Shown piece after piece: positions 27,331-35,470 of a stretch of 64,000 bases of DNA (within the stretch, counting starts at the first letter, position 1; each line of letters begins with the position of its first letter). The stretch covers positions 868,001-932,000 of the forward strand of contig NZ_JAJTSZ010000002.1 of NCBI RefSeq assembly GCF_021440195.1. The letters are read 5' to 3'. The position numbers were made by a program, and so were the translations under genes. This stretch comes from Dyadobacter sp. CY356. Lineage in GTDB: Bacteria; Bacteroidota; Bacteroidia; Cytophagales; Spirosomataceae. The notes below the pieces were generated by a model that worked only from the letters and a program-made list of their open reading frames with translations, had not been told where the DNA came from and made no database searches.

Positions 27331-27780
27331 CTGTACTTTGATTCTTTTGATTTTTTTGATTGTTATGATTCTTGACTGTGTTTTTTCGATTTTAGTGATT
27401 ACTGGGTTTATTGGGATTATCTGAATTTAACTTTTTATTTAGTAATCTTTTGAAATTCAGGCTGGTTTCCTACTTCCATATGTCTGTACTTTGATTCTTT
27501 TGATTTTTTTGATTGCTGTGATTTTTGACTGTGTTGTTTAATTGATTATTGAGATAATTAGGATTCTCTGGATTAAACTTCTTATTTAGTAGTCGTCTAA
27601 AATTCAGGCTGGTTTCCTACTTCCATATGTCAGTACTTTGATTCTTTTGATTTTTTTGATTGCTGTGATTTTTGACTGTGTTTTTTCGATTTTAGTGATC
27701 ACTGGGTTGATTAGGATTGTCTGGCTTGAACTTCTTATTTAGTAGTCGTTTGAAATTCAGGCTGGTTTCTCCGAAGTTGA
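27331..27780. repeat. Three direct repeats: decayed 3' ends of the GxxExxY gene plus GATT tracts
   Basis: Three copies begin with a GTACTTTGATTC-type motif at 27331, 27484 and 27631, at spacings of 153 and 147 bp. Each copy holds a GATT tract followed by sequence that, read on the minus strand, encodes the GxxExxY C-terminus. The third copy is the living end of the gene at 27692. Copy 1 (27392-27469) encodes ETSLNFKRLLNKKLNSDN and stops at the same place as the gene. Copy 2 encodes ETSLNFRRLLNKKFNPEN. In both, the frame upstream of ETSL is lost by a short deletion. GATT occurs every 9 nt at the head of each unit. Confidence 0.85.
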
Positions 27781-28111
27781 TTAGTAATCCTACTTCCAGA
27801 TTATACGCTTCCAGATAATTGATCGCCTGGGCGAAGTGGACATCTTCAAGTTTTGATGTGGCTTTAAGTTCAACTGATATGAACTCCTGTACTAAAAAAT
27901 CCACTCGCCTGGTACCAATACGCTGTCCTCTATAAAAAATAGGCATCTCAAATTCCCGGTTAAACAAAATCCCATTCAACTCAAATTCGATCGCCAAAGC
28001 CCTCTGATATATCACCTCTTGAAACCCATTCCCAAGTGCCCGATGGACACTCATACAACACCCAATAATTTTAGAAGTCAGCTCAGAATATTTATACTGG
28101 TCATTTATCAT
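27692..28111 (-). CDS. GxxExxY protein inserted between hsdS and hsdR
   Basis: A 139-residue protein with the family-defining motif in GNGFQEVIYQRAL (Gly-x2-Glu-x2-Tyr). MSVHRALG precedes it and FLVQEFISVELKA follows, a strand-Glu-x-Lys pattern that resembles a PD-(D/E)xK-like core. The ATG at 28111 is chosen because homology starts there. The frame stays open upstream to 28522 only because the 135-bp tandem repeats are a multiple of three and lack stops. GxxExxY proteins have no established biochemical role. The gene is co-directional with hsdM, hsdS and hsdR and is surrounded by repeats made partly from itself. Confidence 0.85.
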   Translation of the reverse strand: MINDQYKYSELTSKIIGCCMSVHRALGNGFQEVIYQRALAIEFELNGILFNREFEMPIFYRGQRIGTRRVDFLVQEFISVELKATSKLEDVHFAQAINYLEAYNLEVGLLINFGETSLNFKRLLNKKFKPDNPNQPSDH

Positions 28112-28515
28112 GACTTTGATTCGTTTGATTCTTGTGATTGCCTTGATTACACCAATATGCCTTTTGTCTGTACTATGATTCTTAGAACTGTCTTCACTAA
28201 AAATCAAAGGCCACTTCCTAATCAAATGCAAAAAATCATAAAAAATTACTATGATTCGGTTGATTCTTGTGATTGCCTTGATTACACCAATATGCCTTTT
28301 GTCTGTACTATGATTCTTAGAACTGTCTTCACTAAAAATCAAAGGCCACTTCCTAATCAAATGCAAAAAATCATAAAAAATTACTATGATTCGGTTGATT
28401 CTTGTGATTGCCTTGATTACACCAATATGCCTTTTGTCTGTACTATGATTCTTAGAACTGTCTTCACTAAAAATCAAAGGCCACTTCCTAATCAAATGCA
28501 AAAAATCATAAAAAT
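28111..28515. repeat. Three tandem 135-bp repeats upstream of the GxxExxY gene
   Basis: Units occupy 28111-28245, 28246-28380 and 28381-28515. Units 2 and 3 look identical over nearly all of their length. Unit 1 differs by a few bases at its start and abuts the GxxExxY start codon exactly. Each unit opens with GATT motifs spaced 9 nt apart and contains a TGTCTGTACTATGATTC element also seen in the 27.3-27.7 kb repeats. There is no spacer variation, so this is not a CRISPR array. Confidence 0.92.
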
Positions 28516-28539
28516 CACACAAATCAAAAAAATCACAGT

Positions 28540-29841
28540 TCAGACTTTTATTTTCCCCGTCACCGCACTATTAATCAACGTCGATTTGTACTCTTTTAAC
28601 TTTTCAATCTCTTTCTGTTTCAGGGATATGGCGGTGGCGATTTTTTGATTAATGTTTTCTATGTAGGAAACAATCTCCTTCTGTTCCTTATATGGAGGAA
28701 CAACGGTTGTCAATTGTTTGAATTCATGCCAATATAGACGCTTTCTAAAATCTGTGATACCCTTAGAAACGCGATTCATTTCTTGAATATAAATGCTTGT
28801 TCTAAATTGATATTCAGCATAATTCGCTTCGATATTCTTGTTTGGCTTCGCAACAACGTACGCCGGACTAACCATACCATTGGTACCCACAGCACCAATT
28901 GCCCCCTGCCAAGCGCGCATCATATTAAATACAATGTCGTTAACCTCTACAAGTTTATAGTTACTTTTATCTTCAATTTTAACTTTGCCGCGAATATTGG
29001 ATTCTTCGTCCAATTCCTCCGACGAAATGGCTGTATGAATTGAAACGGATAATAAAGGAAGTCCTTCCCGACCTGGCTGATTTCTTTCAGTGAAAAGAAC
29101 CCTGTTTGCGAAAACCTCCCAATGCTCCGGAATCTCCCCAATCCATTCTACCCCAGAATCCTTCATCTTCACATCCAAACTCAACCCACGCGTTACCGCA
29201 TTGTGAATCAGTATTTGCCTGCGTTCTTTGAGTAGTTCTATTTGTTTTTCTTTAATGGAAACAGCCTGGTCAATTTGAGCCGTTTTGCGATCAAGAAAAT
29301 TGGCGATGGCGGTTTGTTCGGCGAGGGATGGAACAGGAAACACAAGGTCTCTTAGCCAGTCCCTTTGCAATTCCGTCTGGTTAGTTGATCCCTGAGCTAA
29401 AATGCCATTTATCAGATCGTAGTTGATCGAAAAAATATAATAATAGAATTTGGCGTGAAAGTTATCATCCCCACGAATTATAGTAACATGACTGTCCGCT
29501 AAATAATTATTCTTATTCAAATCAAAAAATGCAACCTTTCCTAACACTCCTCCCCCAGTAGAAGCTAATAAAATATCGTTCTTAAATACCGTTCCTTTAA
29601 CAGCCCCTATTTTTTCAAATGGACCAACTTTTGTGAACTTGCAATTATCTGCATCAAAATATCCCTTACTAAAAGTTGCTTGATTTACTACCCTAAAATC
29701 TGACTGTTCGACATAGCTTGGTGTAACTCCTCGATTTATGAAGCTAGCAATCGTCTTTAATTTCTTTAATTGCCAACTTTTTGGAATATCACCAAGCCAA
29801 ACATTTCCAGAATCCCTATACTCACTATATTTCTCAAACAT
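28540..29841 (-). CDS. hsdS: Type I restriction-modification specificity subunit
   Basis: A 433-residue DNA-recognition subunit with two target-recognition halves. The first starts SWQLKKLKTIASFINRG and the second HWEVFANRVLFTERNQP. They are separated by the conserved helix FLDRKTAQIDQAVSIKEKQIELLKERRQ and closed by a similar C-terminal helix (EIEKLKEYKSTLINSAVTGK). Two such regions define a bipartite target sequence, which cannot be read from the protein. The ATG at 29841 overlaps the hsdM stop as TGATG; an in-frame TTG lies just upstream. The frame is intact. Confidence 0.92.
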   Translation of the reverse strand: MFEKYSEYRDSGNVWLGDIPKSWQLKKLKTIASFINRGVTPSYVEQSDFRVVNQATFSKGYFDADNCKFTKVGPFEKIGAVKGTVFKNDILLASTGGGVLGKVAFFDLNKNNYLADSHVTIIRGDDNFHAKFYYYIFSINYDLINGILAQGSTNQTELQRDWLRDLVFPVPSLAEQTAIANFLDRKTAQIDQAVSIKEKQIELLKERRQILIHNAVTRGLSLDVKMKDSGVEWIGEIPEHWEVFANRVLFTERNQPGREGLPLLSVSIHTAISSEELDEESNIRGKVKIEDKSNYKLVEVNDIVFNMMRAWQGAIGAVGTNGMVSPAYVVAKPNKNIEANYAEYQFRTSIYIQEMNRVSKGITDFRKRLYWHEFKQLTTVVPPYKEQKEIVSYIENINQKIATAISLKQKEIEKLKEYKSTLINSAVTGKIKV

Positions 29842-32210
29842 CAAATACTTTCATTTAAAACGTCCACACTTTCACCCATGGCCAATATCTCCCGGATCAA
29901 GCCGTCACTTTCCGCTTCGAGAGCCAGTATATCAGCAGCCACATCTTCAATACTTCTCAAAGGTTTGTGGCGGTAGAAATATTTGTTGAAGCTGATCTCA
30001 TAACCGATTTTCGTAGCGTCCAGGGTTATCCAGGCTTCGGTTATGTGGGGTTTTACTTCGCGTAAAAAGTATTCGTAGATATTCTCTTTCAGCGGTACGT
30101 TTTCCGTATCGCGCAAATCACTTTCCGTTTCATATTGCAGGTATTCACCTTTTTTACCGGTCGGGAAATATCCATAATCGGCCAGTTGTTCGTCGGAGCA
30201 ATCCAGATAACTGAGCAGTTTTTCCAGTTTTTCGCCAGTGAGTTTTACAACTCCTTTTACAACTTTTTCAGCTCCGGCATCATACCAGCTCACGGCGTTC
30301 AGGATCGCATTTTTTTCAGAAGAGGTCAGTTTGGTGCCTTGTTTTTTGAGGGCGGCATCTACTTTTTCCTTGAAAATATTGAAGTCTGTAAATTCTTCTG
30401 TACCCATCGCCGCCAGCAGTTCCTTTGCGCTGTTCAACAGATCCAGCTGTTTTTGCCAGGTTTCGTTGCTGGTCAGGGCTTTGGCTTGTTTGGTATTCAG
30501 GTTCAGGTCATTTTTTTCACAATATTCCAAAATCGCTTTTTCATGCGTGGCGATATCGGTATACACTTCTTCCCCAAATTCGGCATAAGCCCAGGTCATG
30601 GGTTCGCGTAAGGATCTGTCAAAACGCAGGTCGGCGATGCGTTCTTCGGTAAACTGCGCTTTCAGGCGTTTCGGCCGGTCGATGGTCACTTTGTAATAAC
30701 CAAAATCGGCATTATCAAAAACCTGTGAAGCAATGCCCTCATCACCCTCCCTATCAATCGCTTCCAGACTGGTATATACCCGCACGATTTCCGTGATATG
30801 TTCAGGAGCAAATTCGCAGTTTTTGTTACCCAGGTTTTTCCGAAGTTTCCGGTAAAGCTGTCCGGCGTCAATCAGCTGCACTTTTCCCTGGCGGTGCGGT
30901 GCTTTTTTATTACTCAGGATCCAGATGTAAGTCGTAATGCCAGTGTTGTAAAACAGATTATTCGGCAACTGCACAATCGCTTCCAGCCAGTCATTTTCAA
31001 TAATGTACCTACGGATATTACTTTCTCCCCCACCGGCATCACCCGTAAACAAACTGGAACCGTTATGCACAGAAGCAATACGCGAACCACTGTGGCCGGG
31101 CTTCATTTTAGAAACCATTTCCATCAGGAAAAGCAGCTGTCCATCCGACGAACGCGGCGTGGCATCAGCGTCATCTTCCACGCCCCAGTAATCTTGCAGT
31201 CTGATCTGGAAACGCGGATCAATAATATCTTTTCCATCTTTGATATACTTCTGCTCACTCGCCCAGGACTTGCCATAAGGCGGATTGGAAAGCATGAAGT
31301 CAAAACTCGTTCCGGCAAATTCATCCGTAGAAAGCGTAGAGCCCACCCGGATATTCTCCGGATTGTTGCCCTTAATCATCATATCCGACTTACAAATCGC
31401 ATAAGTTTCGTCGTTGATCTCCTTGCCATACAGATACACATCACCTTTGGCCCGGATACCGCCTTCTTCATCTTTGATAAAATTCTGGGATTCCGTCAGC
31501 ATACCGCCGCTTCCACAAGCCGGATCATAAATTGTCATCACAGGAGGCAACATATCTTTGATCGGATCAAAAATAATATGTGTCATCAGGTCTATCACTT
31601 CACGCGGCGTAAAGTGCTCCCCGGCCTCTTCGTTATTATCTTCGTTAAATTTCCTGATCAGCTCTTCAAAAACATAACCCATACCCAGGTTAGAAAGCGG
31701 CTGTAATTTCCGCCCATCCAGATCCACCTTTTCAAAAGGCGTAAGGTTGATGTAAGACGAAGTAAATTTTTCCAGCACGTTCAACAGCACATCCTTATTG
31801 GCCATGTGGCGTACCTGGCTTTTCAGTTTAAACTTGTCGATAATCTCCTTGACATTCGCACTGAAACCATTCAGATATTCTTCAAAATTACCCTGTAAAA
31901 TCTGCTGGCTGTTGGTGGCAGTGCTGTGCAGCCGCTGCAAAGTCTACGGACTGGTATTGTAAAAAACATAACCGGAAGCCTGCATCAGTCCGTTTTCGTC
32001 CCATTCTGTAAAACCGGCTTCGTCTTTCTGGAATGCCAGCTCTTCCATAACCGCGTCCTTGGTCGGTTCAAGCAAAGCATCCAGCCGCCTCAAAACTACC
32101 ATCGGGAGAATTACGTCCCGGTATTTTCCACGCACATATACATCACGCAAACAATCGTCAGCGATGGACCAGATAAAAGAAACAAGTTTATTGTGTACTG
32201 TATGATTCAT
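29841..32210 (-). pseudogene. hsdM: Type I methyltransferase subunit with an in-frame amber stop
   Basis: The whole region reads as one HsdM frame of 789 codons from ATG 32210, except for a TAG at 31946-31944 (codon 89). The first piece begins MNHTVHNKLVSFIWSIADD and ends FYNTSP. After the stop, the same frame goes on with TLQRLHSTATNSQQIL, exactly as an uninterrupted HsdM would. The long part keeps the methylase motifs DPACGSGGML and LSNPPYGKSW and the C-terminal helices. A single base change from a Tyr codon would explain the TAG. Initiation at TTG 31940 could give a 699-residue product without the HsdM_N domain. A full enzyme would need readthrough or reversion. A sequencing error cannot be excluded. 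Confidence 0.88.
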
Positions 32211-32392
32211 ATTGTAAAGTAATCTTGAAGGGATATAACCTCCCATTCAATAAAAGTAGAAGATTTTGGAAGGGTTGCCAAAACGAAACAGACTTAGTGA
32301 CCATATTTTTTAAAGGGGCCAGGCTACGTTTTCGTTAAATTTTTAAAATTGCCGCAGCTAACAGATTTTCAAAGTTGTGCCTTTATGTTATG

Positions 32393-32722
32393 TTAAAATG
32401 ATTCGTCCGGCACATCCACAATAGAAGAGAACAAAAACTCGTAGTTAGCTTCAATATTTTTGTGAAAAGAGATGAGCAGTACCGCCCAATCTCTAAGTTC
32501 AACCAGGATCGGTATATTGCTATCGGTGATTTTTTCGCAAAGCATAATGTACGCATCAAAGGGCAATGGTGCTAAATCCTTGGTTCGCAGCACCAGATCG
32601 AGATCACTTCCACTATGACCCTTTCCATTTACACGGCTGCCATATGCCCAAACCTCCATGGCAGTTTCTGACTCCTGAAAAATTGCGAGTAACGCTTGTT
32701 TGTCCTTTTCTCTCAATAGCAT
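32393..32722 (-). CDS. mntA: MNT-type nucleotidyltransferase antitoxin
   Basis: A 109-residue minimal nucleotidyltransferase with the motif GSRVNGKGHSGSDLDL, which fits the GSX10DXD signature of MntA antitoxins. In characterised HepT/MntA pairs, this enzyme adds AMP units to the toxin tyrosine and silences it. The ATG at 32722 sits one base after the ancestral hepT stop (32724), so the pair was translationally coupled; an ATG at 32731 would overlap that stop. The frame is intact and ends in the usual SFHKNIEANYEFLFS tail region. Its toxin partner is broken. Confidence 0.85.
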   Translation of the reverse strand: MLLREKDKQALLAIFQESETAMEVWAYGSRVNGKGHSGSDLDLVLRTKDLAPLPFDAYIMLCEKITDSNIPILVELRDWAVLLISFHKNIEANYEFLFSSIVDVPDESF

Positions 32723-32723
32723 T

Positions 32724-33133
32724 TTAATCAATATTTTGGTTTTTCAAAATAGCAGACAGCTCAATACTGCGGTAAAAACACAAGCGTTTCATTAGCAAAA
32801 TTTACCCCATAATCGTGCGCAGTATTATTTCTAATGTCCCTATATTGGAGCCATCGCTCACATTGTTCATCAGTCATTAAATCCCGCAAAACAGCATTTC
32901 TGAACACGTTTTTAAATACCATTTTATCCACTTCTTTGGGACTATGAAAATAGGGTTTGATAGCTTTTCGCAATAATTTGCCAGTCTGTTCCAGAATAAG
33001 CTCAAACGCTTTGAAACAGGCCGAACGAAACATATCATATTCAACGGTATCTATTTCCGACTCGATAAGCAATGAATGTGCTTTTTCCCAGTGCCGCTCT
33101 ACACCTTTCTAAATATGTAGTATCTATTTTCAT
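32724..33133 (-). pseudogene. hepT: HEPN toxin HepT, disrupted by two frame breaks
   Basis: Three frame segments together make one HepT protein. From ATG 33133, MKIDTTYLERC is read; the frame then shifts near 33100. The next segment (..ERHWEKAHSLLIESEIDTVEYDMF..) runs to a stop at 32763-32761. After another shift, ELSAILKNQNID ends at TAA 32726-32724. The middle part keeps the HEPN active-site motif RNNTAHDY (RX4HXY), where Tyr is the AMP-addition site in characterised relatives. The C-terminal break appears to lack several residues usual after LPQ. A product started from TTG 33072 would contain the motif but lack both ends. It is most likely inactive. Confidence 0.82.
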
Positions 33134-33246
33134 AAGCCTTTCCAACGTTAAAATTGATTTTAGTAGCTGGCCACATGTTTACATGCACTTCGGTTAGCTG
33201 TATAATTTAAATATAGCGAACCGGGAGTCCAATTATTATTTTTGGA

Positions 33247-34614
33247 TTACTTCCCGATACAGAACTTACTAAAAATATTATCCAGCAAATCATCCGTAAC
33301 AATAGTCCCCGTTATCTCACCCAAATGATGCAGTGACAACCTGATGTCCTGAGCCAGAAAATCGCCCGTGATTCCAGTATCCAGGCCATTGATTACTTCA
33401 TTCAACGCATCCTGCGTTTTTAATAAATGCTCGTAATGACGAAGATTTGTAACGACAGTATCCGTTGCAGCTTGTCCATAAACACGATTAACCAAAACGT
33501 CGGTGAGAGATTTCAAACCTTCCTGAGTTTGTGCGGAAATACCAATTATTTCATGATTTTCTGCTTTTAGTTTATTGAAAATTTCAGGTTCGATATCTAT
33601 TTTGTTAAATACCCAAAGCACATCTTTTCCAGAAGCTAATTCCGTAGCAACCTGCTTGTTTTCCAAAAATGTCTGCTCGCTGTCGAATAGGAAAATTACC
33701 ATATCCGCTTTTTCCATCGCTCCACGTGAACGTTCAATTCCGATGGATTCTACGAGGTCAGTCGTTTCACGAATTCCTGCCGTATCAATAAATCTGAACT
33801 TTAATCCTTCAAGAATCATGGTATCTTCAATCACATCACGGGTCGTTCCTGCGACGCTGGTTACGATTGCCTTTTCTTCATTCAAAAGTGCGTTCAGCAA
33901 GGTTGATTTCCCAACATTTGGTGAGCCAATAATCGCTACCGGAACGCCTTCTTTCAGCGCATTTCCATAATCAAAAGATTCAATTAAAGGCGCTATTGTC
34001 TGACGAAGTTTTTGAATTAATCTTCTCAAATCGTCTCTCTCAGCGAACTCAACATCTTCCTCGCCGAAATCTAATTCCAGTTCTACCAAAGAAGCAAAAT
34101 GGATCAATTCTGTTCTTAATGAAGCAAGTTTTTTTGAAAAACCACCTCTTAATTGATTGATCGCAGTTTTATGGCTGGCCTCAGAATCGGCAGCGATGAG
34201 ATCCGCTACGGCTTCTGCTTGTACCAGATCAAATTGTCCATTCAAAAACGCACGTTGGGTAAATTCTCCCGGGCGTGCTATTCTTGCTCCTTTTTGGATA
34301 AGGAGTTTCAAAATCTGTTTGATGATATAATCTGAGCCGTGACAGGAAATTTCGACTGAATCTTCTTTTGTAAAAGATTTTGGTGTTTTAAAAACAGTTA
34401 CTAAAACCTCATCGATTAACTCAGTTTCTGACTGTATCGTACCAAAATGCGCCGTATGGCTGTCAACCGAATTCAGGTTTTTGCCTTTAAAAATATCGTT
34501 GACAATCGAGATCGAATGAAGTCCGGAAACACGGATTACCCCAATGGCTCCCACGCCCGAAGGTGTCGCCAGAGCGCAAATCGCTTCCTGTTGTTGTATT
34601 TGGGTATTATTCAT
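33247..34614 (-). CDS. mnmE: tRNA modification GTPase MnmE
   Basis: A 455-residue GTPase which, with MnmG, installs the carboxymethylaminomethyl group on wobble uridine 34 of certain tRNAs. It has the N-terminal folate-binding domain (IVRVSG-like GVIRVSG, then HGSDYIIKQIL), a helical domain, and an inserted G domain with GSPNVGKSTLLNALL, DTAGIRET and NKID. It ends in the essential C-terminal FCIGK with the catalytic Cys. Length matches the family. It is divergent from queE, another tRNA wobble-modification gene. Confidence 0.96.
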   Translation of the reverse strand: MNNTQIQQQEAICALATPSGVGAIGVIRVSGLHSISIVNDIFKGKNLNSVDSHTAHFGTIQSETELIDEVLVTVFKTPKSFTKEDSVEISCHGSDYIIKQILKLLIQKGARIARPGEFTQRAFLNGQFDLVQAEAVADLIAADSEASHKTAINQLRGGFSKKLASLRTELIHFASLVELELDFGEEDVEFAERDDLRRLIQKLRQTIAPLIESFDYGNALKEGVPVAIIGSPNVGKSTLLNALLNEEKAIVTSVAGTTRDVIEDTMILEGLKFRFIDTAGIRETTDLVESIGIERSRGAMEKADMVIFLFDSEQTFLENKQVATELASGKDVLWVFNKIDIEPEIFNKLKAENHEIIGISAQTQEGLKSLTDVLVNRVYGQAATDTVVTNLRHYEHLLKTQDALNEVINGLDTGITGDFLAQDIRLSLHHLGEITGTIVTDDLLDNIFSKFCIGK

Positions 34615-34798
34615 AGTACAAATATCGCATTCATTCAGCTATTTTCCGGGCTGAATGTTAAGTTTAAGTGATCGTTATGTCTAACAAGCGTTATTCCAAA
34701 TTCATTTAAAGCATGATAAAAATCTTTAAAAGCCAGTTAGTCAATCTGAAAGACTTTATCAGATTTTAAATTATTTCCCGATTTCTTTTGTTACCCTC

Positions 34799-34806
34799 TA
34801 TCTTTG
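34799..34806 (+). promoter_or_regulatory. Possible Bacteroidota -7 element upstream of queE
   Basis: TATCTTTG matches the Bacteroidota -7 consensus TAnnTTTG and lies 38 bp before the queE start at 34844. No convincing -33 TTG is found at the usual spacing, so the call is weak. Confidence 0.3.
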
Positions 34807-34843
34807 CACTGATTTTATTTAACGCTTACATACTTTTTGAATT

Positions 34844-35470
34844 TTGCTAACTGAAACATTACCCATCGTCACCAGTCAACTTCCTGTTATGGAGGCTTTT
34901 TACACTTTGCAGGGAGAGGGCCAGCATAGTGGAAAAGCTGCTTATTTTATCCGTCTCGGCGGATGTGAAGTAGGTTGCCACTGGTGTGATGTAAAAGAAT
35001 CCTGGGATGCCAACGCACACCCTAAACAGGAAATAAATATGATTGTAGAAGGTGCTCTGGAATACCGCGGCCGACTGGCGGTGATCACCGGCGGCGAACC
35101 ATTAATGTATAATCTGGATGCACTGACGGGTGCTTTACAGGAAGCAGGCTTCCAGACTAACATCGAAACTTCGGGCGTTTATCCGTTTACAGGACATTGG
35201 AACTGGGTTTGTTTTTCACCAAAGAAATTTAAAACGCCTCACCCGGATATTTACGAAAACGCAAACGAGCTGAAAGCGATCATATACAATAAAAGTGATT
35301 TTGAATTCGCTGAAGAGCACGCAGCAAAAGTGAATGACAACTGTACATTATTATTGCAGCCCGAATGGAGTAAACACGAACAGATGCTTCCATTGATAAT
35401 AGATTACATCAAAGACAATCCGAAGTGGAAAATGTCGTTACAAACGCATAAATACATGAATATTCCATAA
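34844..35470 (+). CDS. queE: 7-carboxy-7-deazaguanine synthase QueE
   Basis: A 208-residue radical SAM enzyme that converts carboxy-tetrahydropterin to 7-carboxy-7-deazaguanine, a step in queuosine and 7-deazaguanine synthesis. FYTLQGEGQHSGKAAYFIRLGGC leads into the cluster motif Cys41-x3-Cys45-x2-Cys48, and TGGEPLMYN follows. The start is a TTG at 34844, preferred because family similarity begins before the ATG at 34889. It overlaps the OmpA gene by one base (TAATG). Confidence 0.93.
   Translation: MLTETLPIVTSQLPVMEAFYTLQGEGQHSGKAAYFIRLGGCEVGCHWCDVKESWDANAHPKQEINMIVEGALEYRGRLAVITGGEPLMYNLDALTGALQEAGFQTNIETSGVYPFTGHWNWVCFSPKKFKTPHPDIYENANELKAIIYNKSDFEFAEEHAAKVNDNCTLLLQPEWSKHEQMLPLIIDYIKDNPKWKMSLQTHKYMNIP

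Noticed and set aside
28111-28515. CRISPR-like array
   Set aside because: The units are directly adjacent with no unique spacers and are far longer than CRISPR repeats; no cas genes are nearby.
28111-28522. Longer 276-residue GxxExxY product starting at 28522
   Set aside because: The extra 137 residues come from repeat sequence, and homology begins at the ATG at 28111; kept only as a finding.
28019-28648. Plus-strand open frame of 209 codons with repeated 45-residue segments
   Set aside because: It is produced by the 135-bp repeats, which are open on both strands, and by antisense reading of the GxxExxY and hsdS ends; it has no family character.
30798-31706. 302-codon plus-strand frame opposite hsdM
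   Set aside because: It is the antisense of a recognisable methylase with intact motifs; composition is not protein-like.
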